Positions 9,701-19,086 of a DNA stretch of 64,000 nt are shown here, one piece after another. The position numbers and the translations under genes are program-made. The notes under the pieces were generated by a model. That model saw only the letters and a list, made by a program, of their open reading frames with translations, was not told the origin of the DNA and searched no databases. Location of the stretch: the NCBI RefSeq assembly GCF_004769195.1, contig NZ_RQET01000007.1, positions 148,791 to 212,790 of the forward strand, in the 5' to 3' direction. This DNA comes from Leptospira fletcheri (GTDB lineage Bacteria; Spirochaetota; Leptospiria; Leptospirales; Leptospiraceae). Numbering within the stretch: the first letter of the stretch is position 1; the number at the start of each line of letters is the position of its first letter.

Positions 9701-10329
9701 CTATGGCTCGAGAAACTTCAAATATTCTTAAAATTCTTACGATCTGCTCGCTTTTTTGCCAAACGTGCACGATCAAAGCTCCTTTGATCACTTTCACTCA
9801 GACCCAAACCGCTTCCGAAAAACAAATGTTAGGCGAGGATCGGAGTTTGGAAAAGGACGGATGGCTGATCGCTTCGATTAAGACTTCCTCCTCCGGTTCC
9901 GAGATTTGGGAACGGGATCTTGTCCAAGAGGAGTTTTCCGATCCTTCGGACCGGACGTTTTATATCGCGTTGCGTACCTTGGCATACTTGGCGAGGGAAA
10001 CCAAGGAATATCTATCGGCGGGACTTCTTGCCGAGGGCCTGGACGGAAAGATCCGGATGAATCCAAGATCCAAGGAGGCGGGCGTGGACAAGGCTTTGGC
10101 CAAGGAGGAATTCAGAATGAGACTTTCCGAATTGATCAAAATTACGAATGAAAATCGGGAATTGGTCGTTCAGTCCAAATTCCGCAAAGATTTTTCCCGT
10201 CGCGAGAAACCTCTTAACGAAAAGGAGAAAGCTTTGCTGAAGCAGTCCCTCGTTCTTACTTGGTACAAATCCGTCGCCTCCGGGGAATATTATGAATCTT
10301 CTTCCGGCGTCTGGAAAAAGAAGGATTAG
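9697..10329 (+). CDS. Lipoprotein with YdbL/DUF1318-like C-terminus
   Basis: A 210-residue exported protein. The N-terminus is hydrophobic and cysteine-containing (ILKILTICSLFCQTCTIKAP), so acylation at one of these Cys is likely in a spirochaete. The C-terminal ~100 residues contain LSELIKITNENRELV and end in SVASGEYYESSSGVWKKKD. This matches the ending of E. coli YdbL (DUF1318), where a G-E-Y, a Gly and W-x-K-K appear at the same spacing. In E. coli YdbL is the periplasmic partner of YdbH and the lipoprotein YnbE. Here one protein may combine the lipoprotein and YdbL parts. It overlaps the AsmA-like gene by four bases and precedes the giant gene by six. Confidence 0.68.
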   Translation: MTMARETSNILKILTICSLFCQTCTIKAPLITFTQTQTASEKQMLGEDRSLEKDGWLIASIKTSSSGSEIWERDLVQEEFSDPSDRTFYIALRTLAYLARETKEYLSAGLLAEGLDGKIRMNPRSKEAGVDKALAKEEFRMRLSELIKITNENRELVVQSKFRKDFSRREKPLNEKEKALLKQSLVLTWYKSVASGEYYESSSGVWKKKD

Positions 10330-10335
10330 ATTTCC

Positions 10336-13300
10336 ATGCGCCGTTTCGGACTCGCGCTCGCATTTTCCGCCTTGGTTCCCGTCTTTGATTGCGCTTTACT
10401 TAGTTCCGTCGAAAAAATCAAACCGATAGAATTCGATTATGGACCGATTTCCCGAAATTATTTCCGACCTGCGAACGACAAACCTTTCCCTCTCACGGTT
10501 CAAAGGGGGAATAACTTATACAATTCGACCACGAAAGACGGACGCTATCTCTTCTATACGACCGGTCAAAAAGGGAATTTCGACATTTGGTTCCGCGACC
10601 TAAAGAGTTCCGTGGTCGTTCCCGTCACGGATCATCCCTCTTCGGAATACAAGCCCGCCATCAGTCCCGACGGAACGAAGCTGGTTTTCGTATCGGAGCA
10701 GTACGATTCCTCCGGCGACCTAGTCCTATTGAAGATGAAGCCCTCCGAATGGGCGATCAAGATTCTAGACGGGAAACGTTTTTTAAACACGGATTTCAAG
10801 TTCTTAACGAATCCTGAATATGATACTCCGGGAAAGTCCGATCGCTTTCTGGACACGGATCCGAATTGGAGCCCAGACAATCGGCACATCGTCTTTTCTT
10901 CCGATAGGCTCAGCCCGGGAATTCCGAATTTGGTTCTGATGGATTCGGAAGGAAAGGAGAAGCCTAGGAGATTGACCGAAAAAGGCGCCGCCAGTCCTTT
11001 TTGGTCGGAGGATGGAAAGTCCATTACGTTTATCTCCTATTCCGATTCGGAAAGAGGCGAGGTCTATCTCTTCGATACCGTCTCTTCCAGGACCAAGAGG
11101 ATCACAAAGGACGATTATCTCGACTTTTCGCCGAGTCTGTCTCCGGACGGGCGGTATCTTTACTATACTTCCATTCGGAGCGATTCGGATAGAAACGGCA
11201 AAGTCGACGAACGCGACAATAGCGTGATCGTCCGGCTGGACCGAACGAACGGAAAGGAGAAGAGGTTGACTTCCGGAAATTTCTCCCTTTTCGATACGAA
11301 GTTCTCCAGGTTTAACGGAGGAAGCGTTCTCTTTACGGCTTCCTTTTACGATACGATGAACGTATATTTTTTGCCTGCGGACGGTTCCGTTCCTAAGGCT
11401 GCTGACATAGGCGCTCAGTACGAGTTGGCTCTGGAATATAAAAAGAAGCAGAGTTTCGAGGACTTTCTACTCGCCCTCGATTCCATAGAAACGTATTTCG
11501 CAGAAGACCCTCTGCTTCCCGTCTTTAAAGCCAAGGCCCGTCTCGAAAAATACCGGGAATCCAAAAGGAAGGGTCGGATCGTAGTTTTGAATGAGATCCG
11601 TAAAGAGATGCTCTCGTCCAAGATGCATCCTACGGAAGGCTTAGGCTATGCGTATCTGCTCGAAGCCGAGGGCTCGAAACCGAGCGAATTACGGGACTAT
11701 TCAACTTCGCTGCGCGGAGTTTCCGGAACGGATAAGCAATCGCTTGCCGCGCTGGAGGAGCATATCGGGACGATCTACGAAGAGCAAGGGGACGAGAAGT
11801 CTGCATTGGAACGTTATGAACTTCTTTCCAAGTCCTTTCCCGAATTTTATAATATTCGACAAATCCGAAAAAGGATCGGAGCGATCCGTTTTTCCTCTTC
11901 GGAAGAATCCGGCTGGAAGCTCCCCGAAGTTCTGATTTTCGCGGCGAACGACCCTAAAAGTTCCCTGGAGGATCTTCGAAACATATACGAACTTTTGGAA
12001 TCCAGGACGTTTTTAGATCGTCCCGATGCGGAAAAAATACAGATCGCGGACGCCGCAGAGACGGTAAATTCGTTAAAAACGAAATCCCCTTTTTTAAGCC
12101 GTTACTTCGCCTATTTGAAGGCCGCCGGGTTGAAGGGGCAGGGGGAATATAAAAAGAGTAATGCGGTTTTGGATTCCTTCGTCGAGCAATTGAAGCCGGA
12201 GGATCCTCTATTCTTAAAATCTCATATACTGAAATCCGAAAATTTTCGGGGAGTGGGGGATACTCGGAATTCCCTGGCCGAATTGAGGATCTTTTTGGAG
12301 AATTACGATTCTAATTCCGGAGTTCCCATCGACGAAAGCGAAATGGAGCGATCCTTTCTGTATTTCGAGAATCTCGCCCGGAATTACGAGAATAGATCCG
12401 ATTTTTTACAGGCCTCTTTTCATTATTTTTTCAACGCCGAAAATATGTTTTTGGCCAAGAGTAAGAATCTCTTCCTGGATAGCTTATATAAGGACTACGC
12501 GATTTATTATCAAAAATTGATGGTCGATACGTCCTTTAAATTGGCCAAATCGATCAGCGAAAAGAATTCTAAGGGACTCCTAGGGGCCTTAAATCCGGTC
12601 GAATTCGATCCTTTGGACAAAAAGGAAGGGTTGCTTTACGTTACGCAATATTACGAAAAAGAGAAAATCCTTCCTAGGGCCAGGACCTTTCTGGATCTTG
12701 CGACTTTGTACGGATACGCCTATTATCTGATCAACAGATCCGTGATACGAGAGACGTATTATTATGCCGCCGGCACCATGGACGCGAATAAAAAGGAGAT
12801 CGCGCTTAGGGATTACAAGCAGGCGGAATACGAGTTGCGATGGATCATCTTCGCGGACCCGACCTACCACGACGCTTATCAACTTTTGGGATGGTTGTAC
12901 CAATACGTGGATATCATGAAGTCCCGGAAAATTTCGGAGGAAGAACCGTCGGACGAGGAAAATTATAAGAATGTCTACGGAAAATATTTCCCGGAAAAGA
13001 ATTTCGAAGAGAACGTCGAACTTTATAGCCAAATCCTGGAATTGCTGGGGGAGAAATTCCCGAATAAGAAAGCCCTTTCCGATCTACGGTTGAATCTCGC
13101 GAATAATTACTTTTTACTGAAGAATTATCCGAAAGCGGACGAGCAATACGCGTTGGTCGAATCCTATTCCAAGGTCATTCTTTTCAAAGCACAGTTCGAG
13201 GATTACCGCCAAAAAGCCGTCTTTCTTTTTAACTCCGCAAGATCGTCCATATACATGTCCCGGTATTCCGAGGCCATCCGAAAATTGAAGGATGCCGCCG

Positions 13301-16300
13301 CGCTCTATTCCGAAAACGAATTCCCGAAATTGTTCTCTCAATCGGATTTTACGGGCCAGTTCGGAAGTTACAGAGAGAAACTGGCGCTCATATATACGCT
13401 GATCGGGCTTTCTTCCATGGAGTCCGGAGATTTCGGCACTTCGATCGCCTATTACCGGGATGCATTAAAGCTGAACGAAAGTTCGAAGCTGGTGGATCCG
13501 GTCAATCTCTACAATGCGTTGGCTCTGAGTTTGCAGAAGATCGGGAATCTTTCTGAGTCGGAAGAGAATCTGAAAAAAGCCGAGGAATCGGCCCGCGAAC
13601 GAGGAATCAATTGGTTTCCCAAGAAAGTTAAGATCACCGTCTGGGATTATTTTTGGGATTTCGTATTCGATGCGGTCCTCCCGGATTCCACCCGAGTCTC
13701 GGGTTCCGGACGATTTCCCGAGGCGATTCCTGTCGCTTATCAACCTTTGCTTTCCTCAGGGATCCGATTGAACAACCTACTCCTGGAGCATAATTACAGT
13801 TTATCCGCGGAAGAAATCGATAAACGACTGGAATACGTGAGCCGTAAAGGTTTAGGCGGACACTTCGCAGGCAAGCTGATCCAATCCCAATCTTGGAACG
13901 ATCTGGGATTCGTTCGGTACAAAAGAGGGGAATTCGGAGGCGCTAAGCAGGCGTTCCGCCTCCAGAAGGATTACGAGACATCGACCAGCGAACTCGGTTC
14001 CCGTTCCTTTTCTTCCTTTAGGAGATCATTATATTCTCTTTTTGCCGAAATCGAGGCCGACGATTCGGGGATCGCGGGCAAGTATGAGAAAGAACTCGCC
14101 GATTCATCCGAATATTTGGAGTCCATAAAGCGGAGATATCTGGTTTCCTGCATATCCTTCTTCGAGGATGAGGATAAAATTTCGGTCAGAAAAAGATGCG
14201 CCGATAATTTCTACCGGGAAAATTACGATTTCGACGTACTCTCCGCGAACGTACTCTATTATTCGGGTGAAGAAAAACTGAAAAAGAAGGCTTGGATCGA
14301 AGCCTTCGAAAATCTGGGGAAGGCCGCAAGTCTGCTGGAGAATCCCTCCGGCCTTCCTAAGGAAGTGGTGGGCCTGAATCAGGATCCGTTTAGCAAAAAG
14401 GAACGTGTGACTCATGCGCTAAGTCGAGCGAGTATTTTTTACCGTCTCGGAGATTCCGAGAGAGCCTATCTTTGTTTGAATTTTGCGGAAGAGATGGCGA
14501 ACGAATTCTTTTACGGCATCGAGCTGATACAGACATGGGTCCTACAGGCTCGTCTGGATCTGGCCTCCGGAAAATCCGCCCAAGCGGAAACGAAAATCGG
14601 TAAGGCGGAAGATCTTCTCCGGAATCAAGCGCACATCATAGCCGATTCCAAGGGTTTTCTATTAAGGGATTTGTACGAAACCAAGGCGCGTATCGAAGCG
14701 GAGTCGGGTGATTTACGGTCCGCCTTCCGGACTTGGAAACGGTATCGAACCTTGCTCTTGTTCCGAAATTTCCAAAAGGGAATTTGGGAGTTGGAGGAGG
14801 GCAAAAAAGAATACTCCGAGTTTGAGACCGCCTGGAGGAATTTTCGGACGTCGTATCTGAAATACCAATCCTCTCTAGAAAGGAGAAGCGACGTCAAAGA
14901 AGCGGAAGCGAATCTGACCAAATCCTCTTCTATGGCCTGGGAATCCCTTGCAAAACTAAGGAATTCTCTTCCGGGAAGGAGAAATTTTCTAAACCCGTTC
15001 GGCAATCCGGAAGACCGCCCTCTCGACTCTTCGGAATCCGAATTTAAGATTCTCAAAATATTCGGGAAAAATTATATACGAATCGCATCCTCGAACGGGG
15101 TTCGATTTTCAACCGTCCCAGGAGGAGAGAAGGAGGTTTTGGCCGAACTTTCCCGACAGCCGGAATGGCTTCGCTCTAAAACGATTGATCCCGGAAATAC
15201 GAGCTACGCAGCCGCTATACTTGGATCCGCGCGAGACGCGATTTTCAAAGCGGACCTGGAACCGATTAGAACCGATGACCCGGGAAGTTTTTCCTCTAAG
15301 ACAGTGGCTACGTTTGTCCCTCTTCCCGACGAGCCCCGAGTTCGAGAAATCAAAAGCGGGAATCTGGGGCCGCTCTTGGAGGATACGGACGTAGTCGTTT
15401 CTCCCTTGCCGGAATTGGAAAGCGATTTTCTTTTCGGAGAAAGAAAGCCGGACAGGCTGGATTTAAAAGAGATCTTTTCCAAAAATCATAAAATTTCGAC
15501 CGCGATTTTTTGGGAAAAGGGTGTTCCTTCCTGGAGGAAAGTGCTGAAAGCCGCAACGGTCTCTATCGGATCCGGAATCGATCGGGTGTATATTTGTTCT
15601 GTCGGAGATAGTTGTTTAAACGAAGTGTTTCGGGAATTGCGAGGGGAAACCTCCGCAGCAAACGTTTACCGTTTCGGTAAATTGTCCGGCTTGCGGGCGC
15701 CGGACACGAAACGGGCGGGAGAACTTCTCGTCGATTCCAGAAATTTTGAGATGGTCGGAAACGATTCCAAGGCATACGATTCCCTTTTTCTTGCCCGCAA
15801 TTATACGAAAGCCGGGTCCGATTTTGCGCTCAGGATCGAGGAAAATCTACTCAGGGTCCTGAGGAAAAAACACGGAAACGGCTCGGTAAAAGAGATCTTA
15901 GCTCTGGCATACGAACCTAGGGCCGAGACCCAGATGGAGGATCTTCATTTCGCAATTTGCCTTTCCGCATTACTGGAGCATTCCGATCAGAATTGCGATT
16001 GGGCCGATTTCTCTCCGGAAAAAAAAGAAATCATCTCCGCGGTCGTATCTCTAAAAGCGGGCAACGGAAAAATCTCTCCCGACCTTTCCGTCGATCCGAA
16101 AGTCTATGATCCGTTTTTATTGCGGATCCGATTGGCCGAAATCGCTTTGGAAACCTATTCGCCGGAAGTGGTGCGGTTACAATTGGCAAAAGCGGCGAAG
16201 ATCCTTCCGCCTAAGGGAGGGAAGGAGCGTATTGCGCGCCTTGAGGCCGACCTCGCGAGACAAATTTCCTTGTTAGAGGAATCATCGGAACCTGGCGGAG

Positions 16301-17961
16301 TGCCCGCGGAACTCGGCGATCGGGATACCGGTTCCGCCGGGGAGAAGGAATATAGAATTCACTTGGGCTTTCTTGCCAAAAAGAAATCCTCCGGAAAAAG
16401 AATTTCCCCCGTTACCCTGCACTCGGAAATTTTCGGAGCTTCCCCCGAATTGTTTGCGGGCCTAGATTCCTCGGAGCGAGGACTTCTGGTGGATCTTTTG
16501 AGATATTCGTTAAGCGAAGAGTCCGCCGAGGAAATGTCCGGCTTTCAGAATTCTTATCTGGACTTCGAATTGAAAAAGGGGAATCTTCCCCGGGCTTGCC
16601 GTGTCGCGATGGAGATCTCCCGCGCGTATTACACGAGAGGAAATTACGAAAAGGCGAAAGCATGGCTCGCCAAAGCGGAAGGGATCTCGGACGATTCTTC
16701 GAATCCCGAGATTTTCTATTTAAAATATAAATTAAACGCGATCGGTGGAAAAGTCGCTGAGACTTCTTCCGATTCGCCTTTTGTCGATTCCATGAAATTC
16801 TATCGGGAAGCATTTTCTAAGAACTCCAAGGATTTGTTGAACGTAGCGAATCGCTGGGTGAACTCCCGGAAAAAAATCCCTTTTTCTCCCCGGGAAAAAA
16901 GGGAATTGGACGATTTTTTGGTCTACCTGCAGCACCTCGCGTTTCAGAAGAACGATTCGGAATCGTTCTTCGATCTTGCCGTCGCAAAGGATCGGATTTC
17001 GGCGGTTCGGAAAAGCGTCTTGGGCAGAACTCCTTTCTTTTCGGACATTCCGAAATTCGAATCCGTCTCGTTCCGTTTGGAGGAAAAATTGCCCCCCGAC
17101 CAGGAATTGCTTGCTGTGGTCGATCTGGGATTGACTTCCTTTTACATCAAGTTTTCACGCGGGAAATCCAACGGGGATATCGCCTACAAGGACAATCGCA
17201 GGCTTAAGTCGTCTATATTCAAATATCATGAAGAAGCGGAAAAAGGAGGCGCGGAAATTCTGCTCCGGGAATCGCTGGAAACGGAATACCGTCAGAGTAT
17301 CCGGATTGCGAAAAATAAGATCACGTATCTATATTTATCCTCCTATCATTTTCTAGTTCCTCTCAGTCCCCGCTCCGAGGAGGAAGTCTATTACGTAACG
17401 GATCCGGCAGTTTTGCTCGACAATCCTCCGCATCGGGAAAAGGACGAGTTTTTGCCGGGATTCGGTATCCTGTTCAAGGAAAGTTCCTCCACTCCCGATT
17501 GGTTAAAGCGCCTATTCAAGTTGGATACATTCGAAATCGGGAATATGGGAACGTCTCGAATATCCCCGTTTTTGCTGATCCGGGAACCTTTGGAGCTGGA
17601 TGAAAATAAAGGAGTTTTGCTCGGCGGCAAAAACGTATCTGAAATTTCAGGGTTGAAGGCGGACGGACCTTGGATGCTATCCGCCTCCCTCCTGGAGGAT
17701 TTTTTTTCAGGATCGAATCATTTCCGCGATTCCTTATATTTTCTTCAAAAAGGAATTCGCGGATCCGGAATCGTAAATTTAGGCTTCCAGACGGATACTC
17801 ATAACTCGCGATTTTTACGGGAACTGACTCGAAGGGAAAGCGTAAGCATCCCTTTACGGAACCGATTTTTGAAGGCAATGGATGCGATGAAGGAGTTGTA
17901 TCCTTTCGATAAATATTGGAACGGATATAGGCTTTTTACCACTTCTTTTGTGGTGCGTTAG
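10336..17961 (+). CDS. Giant beta-propeller / TPR / CHAT-like envelope protein (2541 aa)
   Basis: One uninterrupted frame. Residues 1-24 look like a signal peptide, with Cys19 a possible but poor lipidation site (VFDC). Residues ~60-370 contain TolB-type PD40 propeller blades (YKPAISPDGTKLVFVS, TDPNWSPDNRHIVFSS, FSPSLSPDGRYLYYTS). Helical TPR-like repeats occupy ~370-1500 and ~1800-2200. The last ~300 residues resemble a CHAT (caspase-HetF) domain: ITYLYLSSYHFLVPLS, then GNMG where CHAT has HG, LSAS where CHAT has LSAC, and a closing KYWNGYRLF like the family's W-x-G-(F/Y) end. Both catalytic positions appear replaced, so I expect a binding scaffold, not a protease. It lies six bases after the DUF1318-like gene, in the same operon. 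The exact function is unknown. Confidence 0.7.
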   Translation: MRRFGLALAFSALVPVFDCALLSSVEKIKPIEFDYGPISRNYFRPANDKPFPLTVQRGNNLYNSTTKDGRYLFYTTGQKGNFDIWFRDLKSSVVVPVTDHPSSEYKPAISPDGTKLVFVSEQYDSSGDLVLLKMKPSEWAIKILDGKRFLNTDFKFLTNPEYDTPGKSDRFLDTDPNWSPDNRHIVFSSDRLSPGIPNLVLMDSEGKEKPRRLTEKGAASPFWSEDGKSITFISYSDSERGEVYLFDTVSSRTKRITKDDYLDFSPSLSPDGRYLYYTSIRSDSDRNGKVDERDNSVIVRLDRTNGKEKRLTSGNFSLFDTKFSRFNGGSVLFTASFYDTMNVYFLPADGSVPKAADIGAQYELALEYKKKQSFEDFLLALDSIETYFAEDPLLPVFKAKARLEKYRESKRKGRIVVLNEIRKEMLSSKMHPTEGLGYAYLLEAEGSKPSELRDYSTSLRGVSGTDKQSLAALEEHIGTIYEEQGDEKSALERYELLSKSFPEFYNIRQIRKRIGAIRFSSSEESGWKLPEVLIFAANDPKSSLEDLRNIYELLESRTFLDRPDAEKIQIADAAETVNSLKTKSPFLSRYFAYLKAAGLKGQGEYKKSNAVLDSFVEQLKPEDPLFLKSHILKSENFRGVGDTRNSLAELRIFLENYDSNSGVPIDESEMERSFLYFENLARNYENRSDFLQASFHYFFNAENMFLAKSKNLFLDSLYKDYAIYYQKLMVDTSFKLAKSISEKNSKGLLGALNPVEFDPLDKKEGLLYVTQYYEKEKILPRARTFLDLATLYGYAYYLINRSVIRETYYYAAGTMDANKKEIALRDYKQAEYELRWIIFADPTYHDAYQLLGWLYQYVDIMKSRKISEEEPSDEENYKNVYGKYFPEKNFEENVELYSQILELLGEKFPNKKALSDLRLNLANNYFLLKNYPKADEQYALVESYSKVILFKAQFEDYRQKAVFLFNSARSSIYMSRYSEAIRKLKDAAALYSENEFPKLFSQSDFTGQFGSYREKLALIYTLIGLSSMESGDFGTSIAYYRDALKLNESSKLVDPVNLYNALALSLQKIGNLSESEENLKKAEESARERGINWFPKKVKITVWDYFWDFVFDAVLPDSTRVSGSGRFPEAIPVAYQPLLSSGIRLNNLLLEHNYSLSAEEIDKRLEYVSRKGLGGHFAGKLIQSQSWNDLGFVRYKRGEFGGAKQAFRLQKDYETSTSELGSRSFSSFRRSLYSLFAEIEADDSGIAGKYEKELADSSEYLESIKRRYLVSCISFFEDEDKISVRKRCADNFYRENYDFDVLSANVLYYSGEEKLKKKAWIEAFENLGKAASLLENPSGLPKEVVGLNQDPFSKKERVTHALSRASIFYRLGDSERAYLCLNFAEEMANEFFYGIELIQTWVLQARLDLASGKSAQAETKIGKAEDLLRNQAHIIADSKGFLLRDLYETKARIEAESGDLRSAFRTWKRYRTLLLFRNFQKGIWELEEGKKEYSEFETAWRNFRTSYLKYQSSLERRSDVKEAEANLTKSSSMAWESLAKLRNSLPGRRNFLNPFGNPEDRPLDSSESEFKILKIFGKNYIRIASSNGVRFSTVPGGEKEVLAELSRQPEWLRSKTIDPGNTSYAAAILGSARDAIFKADLEPIRTDDPGSFSSKTVATFVPLPDEPRVREIKSGNLGPLLEDTDVVVSPLPELESDFLFGERKPDRLDLKEIFSKNHKISTAIFWEKGVPSWRKVLKAATVSIGSGIDRVYICSVGDSCLNEVFRELRGETSAANVYRFGKLSGLRAPDTKRAGELLVDSRNFEMVGNDSKAYDSLFLARNYTKAGSDFALRIEENLLRVLRKKHGNGSVKEILALAYEPRAETQMEDLHFAICLSALLEHSDQNCDWADFSPEKKEIISAVVSLKAGNGKISPDLSVDPKVYDPFLLRIRLAEIALETYSPEVVRLQLAKAAKILPPKGGKERIARLEADLARQISLLEESSEPGGVPAELGDRDTGSAGEKEYRIHLGFLAKKKSSGKRISPVTLHSEIFGASPELFAGLDSSERGLLVDLLRYSLSEESAEEMSGFQNSYLDFELKKGNLPRACRVAMEISRAYYTRGNYEKAKAWLAKAEGISDDSSNPEIFYLKYKLNAIGGKVAETSSDSPFVDSMKFYREAFSKNSKDLLNVANRWVNSRKKIPFSPREKRELDDFLVYLQHLAFQKNDSESFFDLAVAKDRISAVRKSVLGRTPFFSDIPKFESVSFRLEEKLPPDQELLAVVDLGLTSFYIKFSRGKSNGDIAYKDNRRLKSSIFKYHEEAEKGGAEILLRESLETEYRQSIRIAKNKITYLYLSSYHFLVPLSPRSEEEVYYVTDPAVLLDNPPHREKDEFLPGFGILFKESSSTPDWLKRLFKLDTFEIGNMGTSRISPFLLIREPLELDENKGVLLGGKNVSEISGLKADGPWMLSASLLEDFFSGSNHFRDSLYFLQKGIRGSGIVNLGFQTDTHNSRFLRELTRRESVSIPLRNRFLKAMDAMKELYPFDKYWNGYRLFTTSFVVR

Positions 17962-18000
17962 TTTTCTCCGGAAGTGCGGATGGACTTTCGGAGGAATGGT

Positions 18001-19086
18001 CTAAGGGGCCTCCTCCCGTAATAGGTTCCGTCGTTCCGATTCGGAAAGTTTTCCCAATTTTTTCATTTCCTCGTTGAACTTGGCAAAGTCGCCGTTCCAT
18101 TCGGAGAATTTCCTTCGAAAAAAGGTCGTTCCGGAATGGTAACGGAGCATGCCTACGAAATCCTCGTTGTTCCATTCCCGCTCGGATAGTCTGGCGGATT
18201 CGATATGGGTCCATTTTTGGCTTTTTAATTCCTTTTTGAATTCGGCGAGGAGCCCCTTTTTTCTACTTTTCAAGTCTTCGTCGGATCCTCCTTTGGAATA
18301 TTCTTCGTTTAACAGAATTGCCGTCTTCTTCAAAAGATTCAGGTATTCCTTCCTCTCCTTGTCCGCTTTTTCTCTGGATTCGAGCCGGCGTCTTCCCCCC
18401 ACCGAAAGTAGATAAGCGCGGCTTCCTTCCTCTTCGATAAAACTCGCATAACTTTCGTTAAATGTGGAATCTCCCGGAAAATAAACCGTAGAATGTGCCA
18501 TTTCATGGAGCACTAAGGATGCGAGTTCCCCTTCATCCTCGTACAGTTGCGAGGAAAAGAGCGGATCTTCAAACCATCCCAACGTGGAATAACCTGCCGT
18601 AATCCGAAGACGAGTGTCCCAACCTTCCCGTCTCAATCGGATTTCCTCCTCCTTCGCTTTTTCCACGGAGAAATATCCCTTGTAGGGAACGGAGCCCAGG
18701 ATCGGAAACCACCAAGTATAGGACTCAAACCTCAAAGGATGGCAGGCGCTGACATGCCAACCGATCGCGTCCCGATCCAGTGCGAAATAACTTTTGAATC
18801 CTCCTTTCGAAGAGAGGGCCAGGGAGGAGATTCCGTATTGCCGGATTCTTTCCACTTCTCTCAATTTTTCCTTGGTTTTTTCCGGAACGTTCGGATCCGA
18901 AAATACCTCTTCGAAAGGTCGCTTGTAGATCATGAATTTCGCCTGTTCTTTTCCCAAATGAAACAGATAGGGAAGGCAACCTTGGGAGGCGACCCAGATT
19001 AGGAAAAAGAAAGGACTCAGCTTTATGGAGAATCGGAGTCGACGATTTGTCGATGGAAAGACAGGATGGGTAGAGGTAGTTTCCAT
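18001..19086 (-). CDS. PF10023-type putative aminopeptidase, exported lipoprotein
   Basis: About 361 residues from the ATG at 19086. The N-terminus has a basic stretch, a hydrophobic core and a lipobox-like ASQGC, suggesting an envelope lipoprotein. The zinc-peptidase motif is LVLHEMAHSTVYF, followed by DSTFNESYASFIEEEG, which supplies the third ligand Glu. This His-Glu-x-x-His plus downstream N-E-S-x-A arrangement, together with TAGYSTLGWFEDPLFSS, is the pattern of the family annotated as putative aminopeptidase (PF10023). The gene is convergent with the giant operon. Its start overlaps the start of the divergent protease gene. Longer in-frame starts exist (19134, 19200), but they bury the signal peptide. 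Confidence 0.82.
   Translation of the reverse strand: METTSTHPVFPSTNRRLRFSIKLSPFFFLIWVASQGCLPYLFHLGKEQAKFMIYKRPFEEVFSDPNVPEKTKEKLREVERIRQYGISSLALSSKGGFKSYFALDRDAIGWHVSACHPLRFESYTWWFPILGSVPYKGYFSVEKAKEEEIRLRREGWDTRLRITAGYSTLGWFEDPLFSSQLYEDEGELASLVLHEMAHSTVYFPGDSTFNESYASFIEEEGSRAYLLSVGGRRRLESREKADKERKEYLNLLKKTAILLNEEYSKGGSDEDLKSRKKGLLAEFKKELKSQKWTHIESARLSEREWNNEDFVGMLRYHSGTTFFRRKFSEWNGDFAKFNEEMKKLGKLSESERRNLLREEAP

Noticed and set aside
10000..18000. Frameshift or gene-fusion artefact in the giant gene
   Set aside because: The single frame stays open for 2541 codons with steady composition, and overlapping frames are shadows. The domain order is coherent.
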